Below, one piece after another: positions 8,906 through 17,506 of a stretch of 64,000 nt of DNA (position 1 is the stretch's first letter; every line of letters begins with the position of its first letter). Position numbers and translations under genes: made by a program. This stretch comes from Sphingobium sp. TKS (GTDB lineage Bacteria; Pseudomonadota; Alphaproteobacteria; Sphingomonadales; Sphingomonadaceae): positions 1 to 64,000 of the forward strand of contig NZ_CP005084.1 in assembly GCF_001563265.1 (NCBI RefSeq). The letters are read 5' to 3'. The notes beneath the pieces were generated by a model. The model searched no databases, was not told the origin of the DNA, and saw only the letters and a list, made by a program, of their open reading frames with translations.

Positions 8906-9472
8906 GCTGCCGCTGACGGCCTGATCACTCTCTCCCCTGTCATTTCGATAGACCAACCTGGTCGTCGGCTGAATGCGGCGACCGGAATGCTCGCGCACGG
9001 CCCGATGCGCCTATGCGGTCTTCTTGAGCATATCCGGCTAAGCGGCGCTCTATTGAGAGACCGGCCGATGTTAGATTGCGGCATAGTCGCTGCGCGACGT
9101 CTATGCCCGCGGCGGGTCCAAGACTGGCGATAGGTGCTTCCACAATAGCGATTACGTCCATCTCGACGAAATCGAATGAGAATGAACCGTTCCGGAAGAA
9201 AGCAGATGAAAATCGATTTTCTTGCTCAACGGCTCATTTTGCGAATGTGGAGCCTTTGCGAAGGCCAAAAATGAGATGTCGTCGGGAAGTTCCTTATGCT
9301 GTAACCGGCTTTGCGCATATGGTGATGTCTTGTTGCGCGCTCTGATGGAACGGATTTGGAACCGGGAATATATTCCAACCAGACCGGTTTCTTCTTGACG
9401 AGGCGATAAGGACTGTCCGGCTTAACTTGCCCCCTGTTGCGATCTGCTCGCAGAAAAACAGGGAGTCTTGCA
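8906..9472. other. Intergenic region upstream of the collagen-like gene
   Basis: 567 bp with no supportable gene. Short minus-strand frames overlap it but have no domain or ribosome-binding site. The segment 9150-9300 is lower in GC and probably contains the promoter of the collagen-like gene. Confidence 0.45.
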
Positions 9473-10906
9473 ATGCCACGTTATGGATCGGTCCGATCGG
9501 GAAGGCACTATTTGTTGTGCGCCACGGCGATACCTCTTCTTTTGCTCAGTGCCTGTGCCGATGGAGTGGGGTTTGACATAGGAGCGGGGGGTGGGGGCCA
9601 ATCCCCGTCCGGCCCCAGCGGACCCACCGGCCCGACCAACCCCTCCGGCCCGAGTGGCCCCACTGGCCCCAGCGGTCCAACCGGGCCTGCCGGTCCTTCT
9701 GGTCCCGGCGGTCCGACTGGTCCCTCCAGCCCGACGGGCCCTGCCGGTCCCACTGGTCCCGGTGGTCCGACCGGACCAGGCGGTCCTACTGGTCCTGCCG
9801 GCCCGACAGGTCCTGGTGGTCCCACCGGTCCGACCAGCCCGGTCGGCCCCACGGCCAGCGGATCGATCATTGGAGCGTCCGTAGGCAATCTGCCTGTCGT
9901 TGGTCCCACCGGCACTGGCTCGCTGATCGGCGTCAATGTGCTGCCGGGTGAAACGCCCGCGACGGGCAGCGTGGCGACGGTCGATCTGCTGACGGGGGAT
10001 GGCACGGTTGCGCAGGTCGCTCTGCCGACCACCCCCCAAAGCGTGCAGCAGGGTTTGGCGCCCGTAGGCACTCTTGCCGGAACCCTGCTCGGCGCCCCGG
10101 CCGGAGGGGCTGTGACGCAACTCACCGACGGTCTTTCACCGACGGTGGCGGCTGTCACCTCCGCCGTTGGCCAGCTCGCCACGCCGCTGCTTGGGACAGT
10201 CAACGGGGCGCTGTCGCCCGCCACTGATCCGCTGGTTGGTGACAATGGCGTTCTCGCCCCTGTGACAGGGTTGGTCGAAAATGCGGTCGGCGGCCTGACG
10301 GGCGTGCTGGGCGGCGTCGGCGGGGATCCCTCCGCCGCGCCGGGCGGGCCGCTCGTCGGCGCGAATGTCGGCGGCAATGCGCTGACCGGCGCCCCCACTG
10401 CCGATACGCTGGTCGGGGTCAATCTGCTGCCATCCGAAGGCGGGGCGGTGGCCGGACAATTGGCAACGGTCGGTATCCTGTCGCAGGGCAATCTGGTCGA
10501 TGTGGCCGTGCCGACGACGGCTGCCGGGGTCGAGGCTGGATTGCAGCCGGTCGGCAATCTCGCAGGCGGCATATTGGGACCGCAAGCTGGAACGACCGTC
10601 AACCAGGTTACTGGCGCAGTAGCTCCCGTGGTCGCGACCGTCACCAGCACGGTCGACAGCGTCGCCGCGCCGCTGCTCGACACCGTCAACAGCCTGGCCC
10701 CAACGCTGCCCGGAGGAGAGAGCGGGGGGCCGCTCGCGCCGGTAACGGGCGTGGTCGATGGCTTGCTGGGCGCGGGACAGGGGACCGGCGATGCCCTTGC
10801 CCCCGTCACGGGCCTGTTGAACGGGGCTCTCACCCCGGCGACCGGATCGGGCCAGACGACCGCTCCTGTGACCGGCCTGCTCGGCGGACTGCTTGGAGGT
10901 AACTGA
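9473..10906 (+). CDS. Collagen-like Gly-Pro-X repeat lipoprotein
   Basis: 477 aa. Lipoprotein signal peptide with lipobox LSAC (Cys28). Residues about 47-127 form 27 consecutive triplets of form G-P-Y with Y mostly Thr, Ser, Ala or Gly. Three triplets replace Gly by Asn or Ser (NPS, SPT, SPV) without breaking the period. Pro always occupies the X position and there are no charged residues. The C-terminal 350 residues hold two homologous ~150-aa units (IGVNVLPGE / [18 protein letters not shown] / LQPVGNLAG) rich in Val, Leu and Gly. GGGAG ribosome-binding site before ATG 9473. Likely a surface or envelope-anchored filament or adhesin. It is also an open frame in antisense because of the repeat composition. 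Confidence 0.85.
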   Translation: MPRYGSVRSGRHYLLCATAIPLLLLSACADGVGFDIGAGGGGQSPSGPSGPTGPTNPSGPSGPTGPSGPTGPAGPSGPGGPTGPSSPTGPAGPTGPGGPTGPGGPTGPAGPTGPGGPTGPTSPVGPTASGSIIGASVGNLPVVGPTGTGSLIGVNVLPGETPATGSVATVDLLTGDGTVAQVALPTTPQSVQQGLAPVGTLAGTLLGAPAGGAVTQLTDGLSPTVAAVTSAVGQLATPLLGTVNGALSPATDPLVGDNGVLAPVTGLVENAVGGLTGVLGGVGGDPSAAPGGPLVGANVGGNALTGAPTADTLVGVNLLPSEGGAVAGQLATVGILSQGNLVDVAVPTTAAGVEAGLQPVGNLAGGILGPQAGTTVNQVTGAVAPVVATVTSTVDSVAAPLLDTVNSLAPTLPGGESGGPLAPVTGVVDGLLGAGQGTGDALAPVTGLLNGALTPATGSGQTTAPVTGLLGGLLGGN

Positions 10907-10998
10907 CGCTGGTGCGCGGTCCGGCATGGTCCTCATGCATGGCGGACTGCGCGCCGACGATGCTCTCCCCCATTAGCCCCCGGGGGAAGGGCGGGGGC

Positions 10999-11026
10999 GA
11001 GGAGGCAGTGGGCGCACTGCCTCCTC
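10999..11026 (+). terminator. GC-rich hairpin after the collagen-like gene
   Basis: Perfect 12-bp stem GAGGAGGCAGTG / CACTGCCTCCTC with loop GGCG, about 90 bp after the collagen-like stop codon. No strong T-run follows, so termination may be incomplete or the structure may protect the 3' end. Confidence 0.55.
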
Positions 11027-11053
11027 AAACCCTCAAGCGCCAGGCCGGGAGGC

Positions 11054-11071
11054 TTTTGCGCACACGCAAAA
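11054..11071. promoter_or_regulatory. Palindrome TTTGCG-N4-CGCAAA, copy 2
   Basis: TTTTGCG CACA CGCAAAA, 7-bp perfect arms, 25 bp upstream of the autotransporter start codon. Confidence 0.65.
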
Positions 11072-11096
11072 ATTTTCGCCAAAGGGGAATTCCATC

Positions 11097-12314
11097 TTGT
11101 CGAACCGTCTTTTTCCGATCCGTCGTTTGATCCAGAGCGTTGTCGCGCTGCTGTTGCTCGCTACTCAGCCCGCCATTGCCGATCCCTATGCGCCCTATGC
11201 CGCAACGCCCGGTGAGGCAGCGGTCGGCGCGATGCTGGATGCGATGCCTGGCGCGGCCACCAGCGACCGTGCTGCCATGCTGGCGTCGATCGATGCCCTG
11301 CCGACGGCGACGGCGCGGGCCGATGCGCTGGGTCAGCTTTCGCCGCGCAGCTATTCCCTGCTGCCCCGCCTGTCGATCCAGTCGATGGACGCCGCCGACC
11401 GCGAGATCCGCTCCTGGCTTGCCGAGCGACGCAGCATCGCCATCGACGCGCCCGCCAGCGTTCCGGTGAGCGGCGATCGCACCATCACCATGATGCTGAC
11501 CGGCGGCGTCAAGCAGGCGACATATAAAGGCCGCATCGACCGGCCGGAGGTGGAGTCCGACAGCCGGTCGCTGCGCTTCGCCATCGACGTGAAGCCGGTG
11601 CACGGCCTGATCGTCGGCGCGTCGCTGGGCATTGACGGCATCGATGCCCAACTCGATCCGGCGCAGCGCCCGCGCATCAGCCAGTTCAACAGCATGATCG
11701 GTCCCTATGTCAGCTATAGCAACGGCCGTTTCTACGCCGATGCGACGGCATCCTATACGCTGTCCGAATATAAGTTGCGGCGCCTGATCAGCTGGCCGGG
11801 CTTTACCGGCCGGATGGTGGCGCCGGTCGATGGCGACGGCTGGGCTGCTTCGGGCGAAGCGGGCGCCATGGTTCGCGCAGGGGCGGTCCGGATACAGCCC
11901 TTTGCCGGTCTGCATTACCGCTATGCCGATGTGAGCGGCTTTAAGGAAAATGGCGCCGACGCCGCGCTTGAGGTGGCCGCGTTCCGCACAAAATCGCTGC
12001 GCGGCGCTTTAGGCGCGCGCGCCTCCGTCAATGTCGCGAAGGGCGGCTGGACGCTGCGCCCCTCGGTTGAGGCGCAATGGCAGCGCGAATTGCGCAGCCG
12101 GCCCGACAGCCGGATCGAGGCCCGCTTCGCCACTCGTGACCTGCCGATCTTCACGCTGCGCCCCACGCGGCTGGCGCGCGATGCGGGCCTGGTCAATGCC
12201 GGGATCAGCGCAACCTGGAACAGCCGCACGTCCGTCCGGCTGGGTTATGCGGGCGAGTTCAGCTCCGACCGCCACGTCCATGCCGCAACGCTGACAGTGG
12301 GCCGCCGCTTCTAG
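11097..12314 (+). CDS. Autotransporter beta-barrel domain protein with minimal passenger
   Basis: 405 aa. Signal peptide (RRLIQSVVALLLLATQPAIA), then a short helical segment with the autotransporter-linker motif ALGQLSPRSYSLLPRLS (about residues 80-97), then a C-terminal barrel of alternating strands that closes with VGRRF, the terminal Phe typical of outer-membrane proteins. The passenger is only about 60-70 residues, so this is more likely a membrane partner than a classical autotransporter. The start is TTG with AGGGGA 10-12 nt upstream; no suitable ATG exists. It follows the collagen-like gene and may be its outer-membrane partner. Confidence 0.8.
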   Translation: MSNRLFPIRRLIQSVVALLLLATQPAIADPYAPYAATPGEAAVGAMLDAMPGAATSDRAAMLASIDALPTATARADALGQLSPRSYSLLPRLSIQSMDAADREIRSWLAERRSIAIDAPASVPVSGDRTITMMLTGGVKQATYKGRIDRPEVESDSRSLRFAIDVKPVHGLIVGASLGIDGIDAQLDPAQRPRISQFNSMIGPYVSYSNGRFYADATASYTLSEYKLRRLISWPGFTGRMVAPVDGDGWAASGEAGAMVRAGAVRIQPFAGLHYRYADVSGFKENGADAALEVAAFRTKSLRGALGARASVNVAKGGWTLRPSVEAQWQRELRSRPDSRIEARFATRDLPIFTLRPTRLARDAGLVNAGISATWNSRTSVRLGYAGEFSSDRHVHAATLTVGRRF

Positions 12315-12315
12315 A

Positions 12316-12415
12316 GCATCGTGCGGGAAAGTGGGAACCGGTTTTCCGCTTAAAACGATGCGACAACAAGGAATTAGAGCGCGCGCCCTGCGTCCGATTT
12401 AGCGCAGCGCGCTCT
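12316..12415. repeat. Double-palindrome intergenic repeat (REP-like)
   Basis: Two adjacent inverted repeats. The first has arms GCATCGT / ACGATGC (12316-12322, 12355-12361) around an inner GGGAACCGGTTTTCC core, a form widespread in alphaproteobacterial genomes. The second has arms AGAGCGCGC / GCGCGCTCT (12376-12384, 12407-12415). It starts 1 bp after the autotransporter stop codon and may act as its transcription end. Confidence 0.7.
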
Positions 12416-12514
12416 AGGGAGGACAATGGATTGCTCCAAAACGAACCGGGTTTTCCGCCACAACCGCGCTTATCCGGCTATTGCGCACCCACGCTACGCA
12501 AAAAGGAGTGATCC

Positions 12515-13513
12515 ATGGCCCGCTTTATCCGCGACATATTGGCGACCCTGGCCCATGAGCCCGCCGCCAAAGCCCCCGCCGATGAGGAGCAACTGAGCCG
12601 TCTCGATGAACGACTGGCGCATTTTGCTGACAAGGGCGCGGGATCGCGGGGGGCGATTTCGGTCCAGCCGGACGAATGTTCGGTCTGGGACGGCAATCCG
12701 CGTGACCAGCCGGGGCTGACCGCCGATAGCTGCCGCTCGCTGATCGATTCCATCGCCAGCGAGGGCGGCAACCGCATCCCCGTTCTGGTGCGTCTCAATC
12801 CGCCGGGTTCGGACCGGCCCTATCAGCTTCTGGTCGGCAGCCGCCGCCGTTTCGCGGTGGACTGGCTCAACCATAATGGGCGGCCGGAATTGCGACTGGC
12901 GGCTTTGGTCGTCGACCTGTCCGACGAGGAAGCCTTCCGCCTGGCCGATATCGAAAATCGCGAGCGGGCGGACATCAGCGAACTGGACCGGGCGCGCAGT
13001 TATCAGCATGCGGTCGACCGCTTCTATGGCGGGGTGCAATCGCGCATGGCCGAGGCGCTGAATCTGTCGAACAGCCAGTTGAGCCGCTTGCTCGCTTTGG
13101 CGCAATTGCCCGAGGAGGTGGTCAATGCCTTCGCCACCAAGGACGAATTGCGGGTGCGCTATTCGGAACTGCTGACCCCGCTGTTGCGCCGCCACGACCA
13201 GCGCGGGCGGATGATTGCCGAAGCGCAACTGATCGGGGAGCAACAGCAGGCGCTCGCCCGCGAAGGCGATCGCATGATCCCGCCTGCCACGGTGCTGGCG
13301 CGGCTGCGCGAAGCCGCCATGCCCCAAGCGCCGGAGGAAACCCGCGACATTGCGATCATCGCGGGCGGCGCGCGCATCGGTCGCGCCAAGCCCGGCCGCA
13401 GCGGCGCCCTGACGATCGACCTCAGCATATCGGAGGATGCCGATCTGGACGAGTTGCTGGCCCGGCTGCGTGAAACCATCGTCGCGGTACGCGCTGCTCC
13501 GATGGTGGCCTAG
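12515..13513 (+). CDS. ParB/RepB-like partition or regulatory protein
   Basis: 332 aa. N-terminal ParB/sulfiredoxin-type domain (NPRDQPGLTADSC, then LVGSRRRFAVDWL and ADIENRERADISELDRARSY, the ParB box II equivalent ENRERxDISxxERA). A central HTH follows (MAEALNLSNSQLSRLLALAQLP), then a C-terminal dimerisation-like region. Closer to RepB of rhizobial plasmids than to chromosomal ParB. ParB normally works with ParA on parS sites, but no parA is adjacent. It could pair with a ParA outside the window or be an orphan regulator in the manner of Shigella VirB. AAAAGGAG precedes ATG 12515. Confidence 0.85.
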   Translation: MARFIRDILATLAHEPAAKAPADEEQLSRLDERLAHFADKGAGSRGAISVQPDECSVWDGNPRDQPGLTADSCRSLIDSIASEGGNRIPVLVRLNPPGSDRPYQLLVGSRRRFAVDWLNHNGRPELRLAALVVDLSDEEAFRLADIENRERADISELDRARSYQHAVDRFYGGVQSRMAEALNLSNSQLSRLLALAQLPEEVVNAFATKDELRVRYSELLTPLLRRHDQRGRMIAEAQLIGEQQQALAREGDRMIPPATVLARLREAAMPQAPEETRDIAIIAGGARIGRAKPGRSGALTIDLSISEDADLDELLARLRETIVAVRAAPMVA

Positions 13514-13573
13514 GCTGCGCCGATAGCAGGGCTAAGGTGCCGACCGCCGTTATACCGAGCGAGGTGGGCAGAC

Positions 13574-13589
13574 TTTGCGTACACGCAAA
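13574..13589. promoter_or_regulatory. Palindrome TTTGCG-N4-CGCAAA, copy 3
   Basis: TTTGCG TACA CGCAAA, 60 bp after the parB-like stop codon and between two convergent genes, where a promoter operator would be unexpected but a parS-like site would not. Confidence 0.65.
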
Positions 13590-13607
13590 ACCGATGAGGC
13601 TTCATCC

Positions 13608-13934
13608 TCAAGGATTGGAACGGGACGGGGCGGCGGTGTCCTTCTGACCATAGGTGGCAGCAAGATAGGCGGCGATGCGTGCCGCATCAGCGGGTTCGAT
13701 CGGCGCGCCATAGACCTTGACCATCTTGGTTACGCTGTCGTTCCAGAACTGCGCGCCCTTGCCGCGAGGCTGGCTGGTTACATAGTCCAGCGAGTGACAG
13801 GCGGAGCAAGTCGTTGCCGCCAATTCCACATCGGGACCGGGCAGCAGGGCGATCGGCCGCTCGTCAGGCAGTCGATAGCCCGCTGCGGCTGCGCCGGTGG
13901 CAAAGAGCAGGGCGATGGGGAGCAGCGCTTTCAT
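13608..13934 (-). CDS. sorB: Sulfite dehydrogenase cytochrome c subunit (SorB-like)
   Basis: 108 aa. Signal peptide (MKALLPIALLFATGAAAA), one heme c motif CSACH (TTCSACHSLDYV) and a later Met likely serving as sixth ligand (KMVKVYG). Carries electrons from the molybdenum subunit to the respiratory chain in the periplasm. Overlaps the upstream sorA gene by 4 nt (ATGA), which sets the start at 13934 rather than further upstream. The low-complexity C-terminus (DTAAPSRSNP) is ordinary. Confidence 0.85.
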   Translation of the reverse strand: MKALLPIALLFATGAAAAGYRLPDERPIALLPGPDVELAATTCSACHSLDYVTSQPRGKGAQFWNDSVTKMVKVYGAPIEPADAARIAAYLAATYGQKDTAAPSRSNP

Positions 13935-15136
13935 AGGGCGACGATCTCCACGGCTTCGACGACGTTGCGCATATAGCCGGCGGGTTGCCAGCGGGGCTCC
14001 AACGGCTGGACCTCTCCCGACCGGCTGGTGGCGCGGACCAGAATGCGGTGGCGGCCGGGTGGCAGGCTTTGCGACAATTGCCAGGGGCGGAAGCTGTAAC
14101 GGCCCAGATCCTCGCCCAGTGCCGCCTGCTGCCAGCTTTGGCCGCCATCGGACGATATGTCGACGCGTGCAATCCCTGTCCCGCCGTCGAAGGCGATGCC
14201 CGACAGCAACATCGGTCTTCCCGCGGCGATCTGCGCGTTGGGCGCATGGCTGGTGAGAAAGGAGCGAATGTTGAGGCGGCCGATCGGACGGGTCTTGTCG
14301 GGCTTGCCGCCGGGCGTCACGCAAGCACAGTCATTGTCGGGAATACGATAGGCCGTCTTCATCCAATAGCCGTCATAAGCCGCATCGACGACGTTGATCT
14401 CATTCAGATGCTTGACCCAATAGGTGCCGTAATGTCCCGGCACGACCAATCGCAGCGGATAGCCGTTGAGAAAAGGCAGGTCGGCACCGTTCATCGCCCA
14501 GGCGATCATCACCTCGCCGTCGCGGGCATGGTCGATATCCAGCGCCTTGATGAAATCGGGAACGCCCTCAGCTTGGGGATTGTCGAGGCCGTTGAAAGTC
14601 ACTTGCCGGGCGCCCGCCCGAACGCCTGCTTGATCGAGCAGCGCGCGCAGCGGAACGCCGCGCCAGCGGGCATTGCCCATCGCGCCATTGCCAAGCTGGC
14701 CACCGCCGACCCGCGGTTCGAAAAAGCCGCGCCCATTGCCGGAACATTGGTTGACCGCGACGATTTCCTGGACCGGGAAGTCGCGCTTCAATTCCGTGAG
14801 CGAGAGGGAGAGCGGCCTGTCGACATGTCCCCCGATCGCAAGCCGGAACTGCCGCGCATCGATGGCGAGCGGCAGGTCCGAAAGATGATAGCGGACGAAA
14901 AAGGCGTCATTGGGCGTGATCGGCCCTTCGTTGAACAGCGCCAAAGGCGTCTCGAGCTGTGGTGGCCGGGTGGTGAGACGGATGAGCGGACGCTTTTGCG
15001 GATAGCGGACAAGGGGACGCTCGCCATTGGCAAAGGGCAGGGTGATATGCCCTTCGTTCGCCCGGCCCCAAAGGGATGTCGGCCATAACGCGCCCGCCAT
15101 GGCCGTGATGAGTCCGCGCCGGTTAATGCTTTCCAT
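13931..15136 (-). CDS. sorA: Molybdopterin sulfite dehydrogenase catalytic subunit (SorA-like)
   Basis: 401 aa of the sulfite oxidase family. Twin-arginine signal at the N-terminus (NRRGLITAMAGALWPTSLWG), so it is exported folded. The molybdenum-ligand Cys is in NQCSGNGRGFFEPRV (about residue 135). The Moco-binding core is followed by the dimerisation domain with the family element GIARVDISSDGGQSW. Oxidises sulfite to sulfate. GAGGA precedes ATG 15136; the frame stays open upstream without coding character. Forms a two-gene operon with sorB. Related YedY-like enzymes are a less likely alternative because of the cytochrome partner. Confidence 0.87.
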   Translation of the reverse strand: MESINRRGLITAMAGALWPTSLWGRANEGHITLPFANGERPLVRYPQKRPLIRLTTRPPQLETPLALFNEGPITPNDAFFVRYHLSDLPLAIDARQFRLAIGGHVDRPLSLSLTELKRDFPVQEIVAVNQCSGNGRGFFEPRVGGGQLGNGAMGNARWRGVPLRALLDQAGVRAGARQVTFNGLDNPQAEGVPDFIKALDIDHARDGEVMIAWAMNGADLPFLNGYPLRLVVPGHYGTYWVKHLNEINVVDAAYDGYWMKTAYRIPDNDCACVTPGGKPDKTRPIGRLNIRSFLTSHAPNAQIAAGRPMLLSGIAFDGGTGIARVDISSDGGQSWQQAALGEDLGRYSFRPWQLSQSLPPGRHRILVRATSRSGEVQPLEPRWQPAGYMRNVVEAVEIVAL

Positions 15137-15239
15137 GCTTCGTCCTCCCATTATGGCTGTCCGGTCGTGGACCAACTTCCCTGCTGACGATCGGAAGCCG
15201 GTGACATGGTGCGCAGGCTGGCCTCGTCTCTTTTTGCGC

Positions 15240-16163
15240 CTATCGAATTTGACGGATCGTCGGGGCGGGCGCTTCGACGATGCTTCCTGGTGGGACATCC
15301 TGCCGGAGCCAGAGATTGCCGCCGATGCGGGAGCCCGCGCCGATCTTCACCCGCCCGATGACGCTGGTATTGGCGTGGATGACGACATCGTCTTCGATGA
15401 TGGGATGCCGCAAAATATCGTGATGGCCCTCGACATCCGGATCGCCGCCAAGCGTGACGCCCTGATAGAGCCGCACCCGGTCCCCGATGATCGTCGTTTC
15501 CCCGATCACGACGCCCGTTCCATGATCGATGAAGAAGCTGCGGCCAATGGTCGCACCGGGATGAATGTCGATCCCCGTGCGTTCATGCGCAATCTCCGCG
15601 ATGACCCGGGCCACCAGCGGCGCGCCCAATGTGTAGAGAAGATGGGCGATGCGATGATGGATCACGGCGGTCAGCGACGGATAGGCGAGCAGCACTTCAT
15701 CCACGCTGCGCGCAGCGGGATCGGCGGCGTAGCCCGCCTCCACATCGGTATCGAGCAGGCGGCGGATGGCCGGCAGCCGGGCGGCGAATATGCCGATCGT
15801 CCGATCGACGTCGATCGCAATGGCCTGCTGATCGCTGTCGGGTTCGTGATAGCCGCGTTCCAGCCTGATCTGCGCGGCGAGCTGCGACAGCGTGGATTCC
15901 AGAGCGGCCGCCACATAATTATTCTCATTCTGGGCGGTCAGTTCCGGCGGGCCGAAACGCAGCGGGAAAAGGGCGATCGCCAACTCGCGGGAGATGCGTT
16001 GAAGCGCCTGGCGTGAAGGAAAATAGACGCCCTGTTCGGCGTGGCGCGCATGCCCGGCGCGCCAGTCCAGCCGCGCCTGGAGCAGCCCCTCGACGACGAG
16101 GTCGATCTGCCGGGGGAATTCGATGCCTTTGTCGGACGGTGCATGTTCGAATGTAATGTTCAT
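15240..16163 (-). CDS. epsC: EpsC-type serine O-acetyltransferase
   Basis: 307 aa. C-terminal left-handed beta-helix of hexapeptide repeats with the serine acetyltransferase signature (GIDIHPGATIGRSFFIDHG, VVIGETTIIGD, LGGDP). The helical N-terminal domain is longer than that of CysE and matches the EpsC subgroup. Makes O-acetylserine for cysteine synthesis. Its position next to sulfite dehydrogenase puts sulfur genes together, but they are separate transcription units by spacing (103 bp). ATG 16163 chosen with GGAAGC upstream. Confidence 0.88.
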   Translation of the reverse strand: MNITFEHAPSDKGIEFPRQIDLVVEGLLQARLDWRAGHARHAEQGVYFPSRQALQRISRELAIALFPLRFGPPELTAQNENNYVAAALESTLSQLAAQIRLERGYHEPDSDQQAIAIDVDRTIGIFAARLPAIRRLLDTDVEAGYAADPAARSVDEVLLAYPSLTAVIHHRIAHLLYTLGAPLVARVIAEIAHERTGIDIHPGATIGRSFFIDHGTGVVIGETTIIGDRVRLYQGVTLGGDPDVEGHHDILRHPIIEDDVVIHANTSVIGRVKIGAGSRIGGNLWLRQDVPPGSIVEAPAPTIRQIR

Positions 16164-16380
16164 TTTGCTTCCGGATGAAAACCCAAGGCCGCCTATATCT
16201 ACCATTAAGATAGTAAAAAGGAGAGGGTTTATCCATTGTCGGGTGAAGCTCTGGTTTCAGCCGCCATTTCCCGGAGCCGGTCGAGGCAGGCGACGGCAAT
16301 TTTCCGCCCAAGGCATCGTCCAGCGGTAGCAGAATGTTCTGGAAGCGGGGCGCCCGCTCCTCGCCGGACATGCCGATGTG

Positions 16381-17151
16381 TCAGCTTTCCAGGAAAGAGA
16401 GAATCACCCCCGCCAGCGCCTCAGGCGCTTCCAGCGGCGCGAGGTGCGCGGCCTCCAGCAATATATGTGTCGCGCCGGGGATGCGTGCGACCAGATGTTC
16501 GCCATGGCCAGCGAACGGCGTCGATGTATCGCGGGCGCCGGTGACGACGCGCGTGGGGCAGGCAATTCCCGCGATCCGATCGGCCAGATCCATGTCGCGG
16601 ATCGCCGCGCCGCATCCGGCATAGCCTTGCGGGTCCATGGCGATGAGTTGGCGGCGCACGGCCTCGAAAACGGCTGGTTCGGCGGCATCGGACAGGAAAC
16701 GCCCCATGGCAAGGTCGGCGATGGCGGCCATGCCCTCGCCCCTCACCTTGGCGATGCGGTCGTTCCAGGATGCGCCGTCCATCGTCGCCGAGGTGCAGAT
16801 GGGCAGCAGCTTCTCGATCCGGCCGGGCGCCCCCAGGGCGAGTTCCATCCCGACCATGCCGCCCAGAGACACGCCCGCAAGCGAGAAACGATCAAGGCCG
16901 GCGGCATCGGCAACCGCCAGCACATCGTTTGCCAGCATCGCCAGCGAATAATCGCCCGGATCGGCGGTGGATGCGCCATGGCCACGCATGTCGATCCGCA
17001 ACAAGGCGAAGCGGCTCCGCAGATGGGGCAGCAGCGCGTCCCAGAGGTCCATGTCGGTCCCGATCGAATTGAGCAGGATGAGCGCAGGAGCATCGTCGCG
17101 TCCGTCGACTTTCCAGTAGAGGCGGGCGCCGGGGCGCTGGGTGAAGGCCAT
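16381..17151 (-). CDS. pcaD: 3-oxoadipate enol-lactonase
   Basis: 256-aa alpha/beta hydrolase. Nucleophile elbow GVSLGG (about residue 95), oxyanion region LNSIGTDMDLW (about 30) and C-terminal His in PGATHILLEAAHLAP. Hydrolyses 3-oxoadipate enol-lactone, the product of muconolactone isomerase, to 3-oxoadipate. Last gene of the ben/cat operon; its ATG overlaps the end region of the ferredoxin gene within 3 nt. GGAGG precedes the start. Confidence 0.88.
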   Translation of the reverse strand: MAFTQRPGARLYWKVDGRDDAPALILLNSIGTDMDLWDALLPHLRSRFALLRIDMRGHGASTADPGDYSLAMLANDVLAVADAAGLDRFSLAGVSLGGMVGMELALGAPGRIEKLLPICTSATMDGASWNDRIAKVRGEGMAAIADLAMGRFLSDAAEPAVFEAVRRQLIAMDPQGYAGCGAAIRDMDLADRIAGIACPTRVVTGARDTSTPFAGHGEHLVARIPGATHILLEAAHLAPLEAPEALAGVILSFLES

Positions 17152-17153
17152 GC

Positions 17154-17471
17154 TCAGTCCTCCGGCGCGATAGCGACGCGCAGGCCATCCAGCGCGGCGG
17201 TCATCATGATCTGGCATGACAGGCGTGATCGCGCCATGCGGTGATCGGAGGAGTCGAGCAGATCGTCCTCGTCGCCGCTGGCCGCGCCGACCGCGCCGCT
17301 CCAGACCTCATCCACGAATATATGGCAGGTGGCGCAGGAACAGCAGCCGCCGCATAGAGCCAGCAGTTCATCGAAGCCATTGTCGCGAATGGCTTCCATC
17401 ACGGACACGCCCTCGCGGGCATCGATGCTCGTTTCGTCGCCCGAGCGGTTGATGACGATCAGTTTTGGCAC
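17154..17471 (-). CDS. 2Fe-2S ferredoxin (adrenodoxin/putidaredoxin type)
   Basis: 105 aa. Cluster ligands C-x5-C-x2-C followed by a distant Cys ([16 protein letters not shown] and LSCQIM), with the vertebrate/putidaredoxin-type motifs [17 protein letters not shown]. Transfers electrons from an NAD(P)H reductase to an oxygenase. In the standard two-component benzoate dioxygenase this role is played by the fused reductase BenC, which is missing here, so this ferredoxin probably feeds BenAB together with a reductase encoded elsewhere. Confidence 0.9.
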   Translation of the reverse strand: MPKLIVINRSGDETSIDAREGVSVMEAIRDNGFDELLALCGGCCSCATCHIFVDEVWSGAVGAASGDEDDLLDSSDHRMARSRLSCQIMMTAALDGLRVAIAPED

Positions 17472-17474
17472 TTC

Positions 17475-17506
17475 CTATATTCCCGTCTCACTATATTCCC
17501 GTCTCA
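17475..17506. repeat. Tandem 16-bp duplication
   Basis: CTATATTCCCGTCTCA occurs twice head to tail (17475-17490, 17491-17506). The second copy contains the stop codon of the pcaI remnant. It looks like a replication-slippage duplication at the edge of a deletion. Confidence 0.9.

Noticed and set aside
9508..10833. Long antisense ORF opposite the collagen-like gene
   Set aside because: It is a mirror of the Gly-Pro repeat codons (Pro and Gly codons are complementary), with no signal or independent start.
12481..12504. Fifth copy of the TTTGCG palindrome before parB
   Set aside because: TTGCG and CGCAAAAA are present but separated by 11 bp instead of 4, so at best a half site.
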